32,786 nt of DNA, taken from the NCBI GenBank assembly GCA_043767025.1, contig JAYUHK010000182.1, positions 1 to 32,786 of the forward strand, read 5' to 3'. A program made the translations under genes and the position numbers. Shown piece by piece: positions 31,869 through 32,786 of the stretch (positions within the stretch are counted from its first letter, which is position 1; each line of letters opens with the position of its first letter). The notes below the pieces were generated by a model. It did not search any database. It saw only the letters and a list, made by a program, of their open reading frames with translations, and was not told where the DNA came from. The stretch comes from JAYUHK01 sp043767025 (GTDB lineage Bacteria > Bacteroidota > Bacteroidia > Chitinophagales > Saprospiraceae).

Positions 31869-32324
31869 CTATTTTAAATTGACGAGGTTGACGCTTCCGC
31901 CTAATTGTTCAATAGTTTGTTTTGCTTTTACGGAGCAAGCGTCGGCAGAAACTACCAGTTTGGAGGTCAATGCACCTGTAGCCAAAATCTTGATTTTGTC
32001 CGTTTTGCGAATAATATTATTGGTCAATAACACTTCTGCGTTGATAGCTGTCAAGCTAAATTTGTCTGCAATCTCTTGCAATCTTGCCAAATTGAACGGT
32101 ACATACTCCACACGATTCGGATTCTTGAACCCAATCTTTGGCAAGCGCATTTGAAGTGGCATTTGTCCCCCTTCGTGGTTGCGCTTATTTTTATGTCCCG
32201 AGCGTGAGCCGTCCCCTTTGTGACCACGAGTGGAAGTGCCACCGTGACCAGAACCCTGACCGCGCGCTATTCTTTTTCTATTTTTAGTTGCTCCCGTTGC
32301 CGGTTTCAAATTGTGCAATTCCAT
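31869..32324 (-). CDS. rplO: 50S ribosomal protein L15
   Basis: This 151-residue protein has the typical start MELHNLKPATGATKNRKRIA, a Gly/Arg-rich extension with RGQGSGHGGTSTRGHKGDGS and the MPLQMRLPKIGFKNP block. It helps assemble the central 50S region. It follows rpmD by 82 bases and runs almost directly into secY. Confidence 0.98.
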   Translation of the reverse strand: MELHNLKPATGATKNRKRIARGQGSGHGGTSTRGHKGDGSRSGHKNKRNHEGGQMPLQMRLPKIGFKNPNRVEYVPFNLARLQEIADKFSLTAINAEVLLTNNIIRKTDKIKILATGALTSKLVVSADACSVKAKQTIEQLGGSVNLVNLK

Positions 32325-32406
32325 ATCGCTCTTACTTTTATTTAGTGCTATGACTTTTTTTTAATTTGAAAGACTTTTGTAGGCATATTCCTACCCAAAG
32401 CTGTAT

Positions 32407-32586
32407 TTACAGCGTTTTTGATGTCACTAAATGACTGATTTTAGCGACCATGCCGAGAATTTGAGGGGTTGCCTCGTGCTCTACGGTGTGGTTTATCTTA
32501 CGCAAACCCAAAGCAGCGATAGTATCCTTTTGACTTTGCGGACGCTTGATGATGCTTCTAATTTGAGTTATTTGTATTTTAGCCAT
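32407..32586 (-). CDS. rpmD: 50S ribosomal protein L30
   Basis: A 59-residue protein read from the minus strand between rpsE and rplO: it starts MAKIQITQIRSIIKRPQSQK and continues DTIAALGLRKINHTVEHEAT, then PQILGMVAKISHLVTSKTL. It has the L30 block LGLRKINHTV and the length usual for bacterial L30. The gap to rpsE is 69 bases. Confidence 0.97.
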   Translation of the reverse strand: MAKIQITQIRSIIKRPQSQKDTIAALGLRKINHTVEHEATPQILGMVAKISHLVTSKTL

Positions 32587-32655
32587 GATATTTTAATTGA
32601 ATACGATGATTATCTTTTAGAACTTCGACCTGCGGTCTGTCTGAAACTTAATAAA

Positions 32656-32786
32656 TTAACCTTTGAATAATTTTTCCAAACTCATACCTCTGGTTTTGGA
32701 GATTTCGAGTGGGTCACGCAACTTACAAAGAGCGTCAATGGTTGCTTTCACAACGTTGTGCGGATTGGAAGAACCCTGTGACTTTG
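32656..32786 (-). CDS. rpsE: 30S ribosomal protein S5, C-terminal part
   Basis: The last 42 codons read KSQGSSNPHNVVKATIDAL, then CKLRDPLEISKTRGMSLEKL and FKG before TAA. The block GSSNPHNVVKAT is diagnostic of S5. The 5' part lies outside the window. S5 is in its expected place upstream of rpmD in the spc operon. Confidence 0.96.
   Translation of the reverse strand, partial: KSQGSSNPHNVVKATIDALCKLRDPLEISKTRGMSLEKLFKG

Noticed and set aside
1..32786. CRISPR array, tRNA, rRNA or insertion sequence with transposase
   Set aside because: No regularly spaced repeats, no cloverleaf-like sequence with conserved T-loop, and no transposase or integrase motifs were seen on either strand.

Overview
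The window comes from the chromosome of a Bacteroidota bacterium, probably a free-living Saprospirales/Chitinophagales-type organism. The evidence is a SusC/SusD outer-membrane pair, a T9SS-type C-terminal sorting domain, zinc-free (single-Cys) L36, TAnnTTTG-type -7 promoter boxes, weak Shine-Dalgarno sequences and a Bacteroidota-style spc/alpha operon. This is inferred from gene content; no rRNA is present.

Layout. 1-876: tail of an unknown gene and a RelE/HigB-like toxin with an XRE antitoxin, both AT-rich. 1014-3869 (+): a tight three-gene run of TPR protein, alpha/beta hydrolase and GT9 glycosyltransferase. 4042-9357 (-): a small lipoprotein and a SusD/SusC pair with no glycoside hydrolase beside it. 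9877-13941 (+): a secreted double-aspartyl-protease/PDZ protein, aroA, bcp-type peroxiredoxin and an LEA-like repeat protein. 14032-15522 (-): a beta-helix lipoprotein. 15659-17830 (+): dipeptidyl peptidase IV. 17844-20106 (-): a DUF5777-type barrel, a two-haem cytochrome c and an ABM monooxygenase. 20205-22188 (-): a low-GC restriction-modification pair, MjaI-like endonuclease plus an N4-cytosine-type methyltransferase carrying a C-terminal staphylococcal-nuclease-like domain. 22227-23439 (-): a Rieske lipoprotein and a T9SS-sorted choice-of-anchor protein. 23697-24113 (+): bacilliredoxin. 24274-24930 (-): pdxH. 25678-32786 (-): the conserved block rpsE-rpmD-rplO-secY-map-infA-rpmJ-rpsM-rpsK-rpsD-rpoA-rplQ, the 5' end of rpsE lying outside the window.

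The most interesting observations are three. First, the methyltransferase has a nuclease-fold tail whose key catalytic Arg is replaced. Second, the tetranucleotide CTAG, the known target of the MjaI family, occurs only twice in nearly 33 kb, both times inside susC/susD. Third, a family of dispersed palindromic elements exists: two copies of about 160 bp (3868-4028 and 25030-25187) and three short hairpin-like copies (12890, 20151, 23546), all between genes. The 160-bp copy at 3868 is close to a full-length imperfect palindrome with 26-bp terminal inverted repeats, resembling a MITE. No CRISPR array, tRNA, rRNA or transposase gene was seen.
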